From the NCBI GenBank assembly GCA_958424475.1, contig CATZTY010000081.1, forward strand, positions 1-5,568: DNA of 5,568 bases. The letters run 5' to 3'. The stretch is from an uncultured Collinsella sp. GTDB taxonomy: Bacteria > Actinomycetota > Coriobacteriia > Coriobacteriales > Coriobacteriaceae. The notes below the pieces were generated by a model. That model saw only the letters and a list, made by a program, of their open reading frames with translations, had not been told where the DNA came from and made no database searches. Made by a program: the position numbers and the translations under genes. This document shows, in pieces, positions 4,931 through 5,568 of the stretch (the first letter of the stretch is position 1; every line of letters starts with the position of its first letter).

Positions 4931-5568
4931 GTGAAATATCTCGAGAACCCGTTTACCCCTAGCTTTGGCGAGGTTCCTGCCCATCTCGCTGGCAGACAAC
5001 AGATTATTCGGGATTTGGACCGTGCCTTCTTGAGCCAGCGCAGGCGCCCAGAGTTGACCTCGATTTTCTCAGGCGCGCATGGAACCGGTAAAACCGCTCT
5101 CATGTCGTCGCTCGCGACAAGGGCGGAATCCCACGGCTGGATAGCCGTAAAGACGACTGCGCTCCCGGGAATGCTTGAGGAAATCGAGTTCGGGACGAAA
5201 CACGCCGCAGCCCATCTCATCGACTCGTCCAACCACTTCGAAGTCACCGGTCTCGGAATTGCACCACTCGGCAGCATCGAGGTCAATCGCGTTCACGATG
5301 CCTCAACCTGGCGTTATCGCATGAGCGACATTATCGACCAGCTCAACGAAGCGGGCACCGGTCTGCTCGCCACGGTTGACGAGGTGGACCCGACACTCGA
5401 CGAGATGATTCAGCTCGCAGCGACGTATCAGCACTTTGTGACCGATGGGAAACGCGTCGCCCTGCTCATGGCGGGACTTCCCAACAACGTATCGACACTA
5501 CTGAACCACAAGACGGTCTCGTTCCTTCGCCGCGCCCAACAATATCATCTGGGTCGCATTGCCGACTA
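4931..5568 (+). CDS. P-loop AAA-type ATPase, N-terminal part (runs off window)
   Basis: The reading frame opens with GTG at 4931 and continues without a stop for 212 codons to the window edge. The N-terminus reads NPFTPSFGEVPAHLAGRQQI, an arrangement common in actinobacterial ORC1/AAA-like ATP-binding proteins, which begin NPF.P..G..P..LAGR. Walker A is GAHGTGKT (48-55). Walker B is the hydrophobic LLATV followed by D150-E151, and a later strand LLMAGLP (near residues 179-185) is in the place of a sensor-1 segment. Such proteins bind and probably hydrolyse ATP; many are of unknown function, and some belong to defence or mobile modules. The C-terminal part, often a winged helix, lies outside the window. 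Codons rare in the CobW-family gene (AGA, AGG, ATA) occur in its first 75 codons, and its leader is AT-rich. This hints at a different history but is weak evidence for transfer. Confidence 0.8.
   Translation, partial: MKYLENPFTPSFGEVPAHLAGRQQIIRDLDRAFLSQRRRPELTSIFSGAHGTGKTALMSSLATRAESHGWIAVKTTALPGMLEEIEFGTKHAAAHLIDSSNHFEVTGLGIAPLGSIEVNRVHDASTWRYRMSDIIDQLNEAGTGLLATVDEVDPTLDEMIQLAATYQHFVTDGKRVALLMAGLPNNVSTLLNHKTVSFLRRAQQYHLGRIAD

Overview
The window is a compact, GC-rich stretch of bacterial chromosome. All seven recognisable genes lie on the + strand and no intergenic gap exceeds about 145 bases. The strong AAGGAGG-type ribosome binding sites, the GC-ending codons, and the gene set (an EAL/GGDEF pair, a flavodoxin-fold reductase with an ArsC-family partner, a COG0523 GTPase, TrmL and a P-loop ATPase) fit a gut actinobacterium of the Coriobacteriia. 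Collinsella is my best guess from general familiarity with such proteins; nothing here proves the genus.

Layout. Bases 1-130 are the C-terminal end of an EAL-domain (cyclic-di-GMP phosphodiesterase type) protein. Bases 131-257 hold a perfect 12-bp inverted repeat, a third copy of its half-site and a possible -10 box. Bases 258-1787 encode a soluble GGDEF-PAS-degenerate GGDEF protein, followed by a perfect 19-bp hairpin. Bases 1899-2522 and 2534-2875 form a likely two-gene operon: a flavodoxin-fold oxidoreductase with a cysteine cluster, and a small ArsC/Spx-fold protein whose usual active-site cysteine is serine. Bases 2962-4092 encode a CobW/COG0523 metal-chaperone GTPase, ended by a clear intrinsic terminator. 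Bases 4188-4787 encode the tRNA wobble 2'-O-methyltransferase TrmL, with about 43 extra residues inside its C-terminal knot motif. A hairpin overlaps its stop codon. An AT-rich promoter region with a dyad around the -10 box precedes a P-loop ATPase gene that starts at 4931 and runs off the window.

How they may work together. The EAL and GGDEF proteins are a plausible pair that breaks down and makes a cyclic dinucleotide, although the GGDEF enzyme has unusual substrate-site and inhibitory-site residues. The flavoprotein and the ArsC-like protein are probably co-transcribed. The other genes look like separate units. I see no complete new multi-gene system. The points most worth a second look are the altered GGDEF site, the TrmL insertion, the Cys-to-Ser ArsC-like protein and the inverted repeats at gene boundaries.
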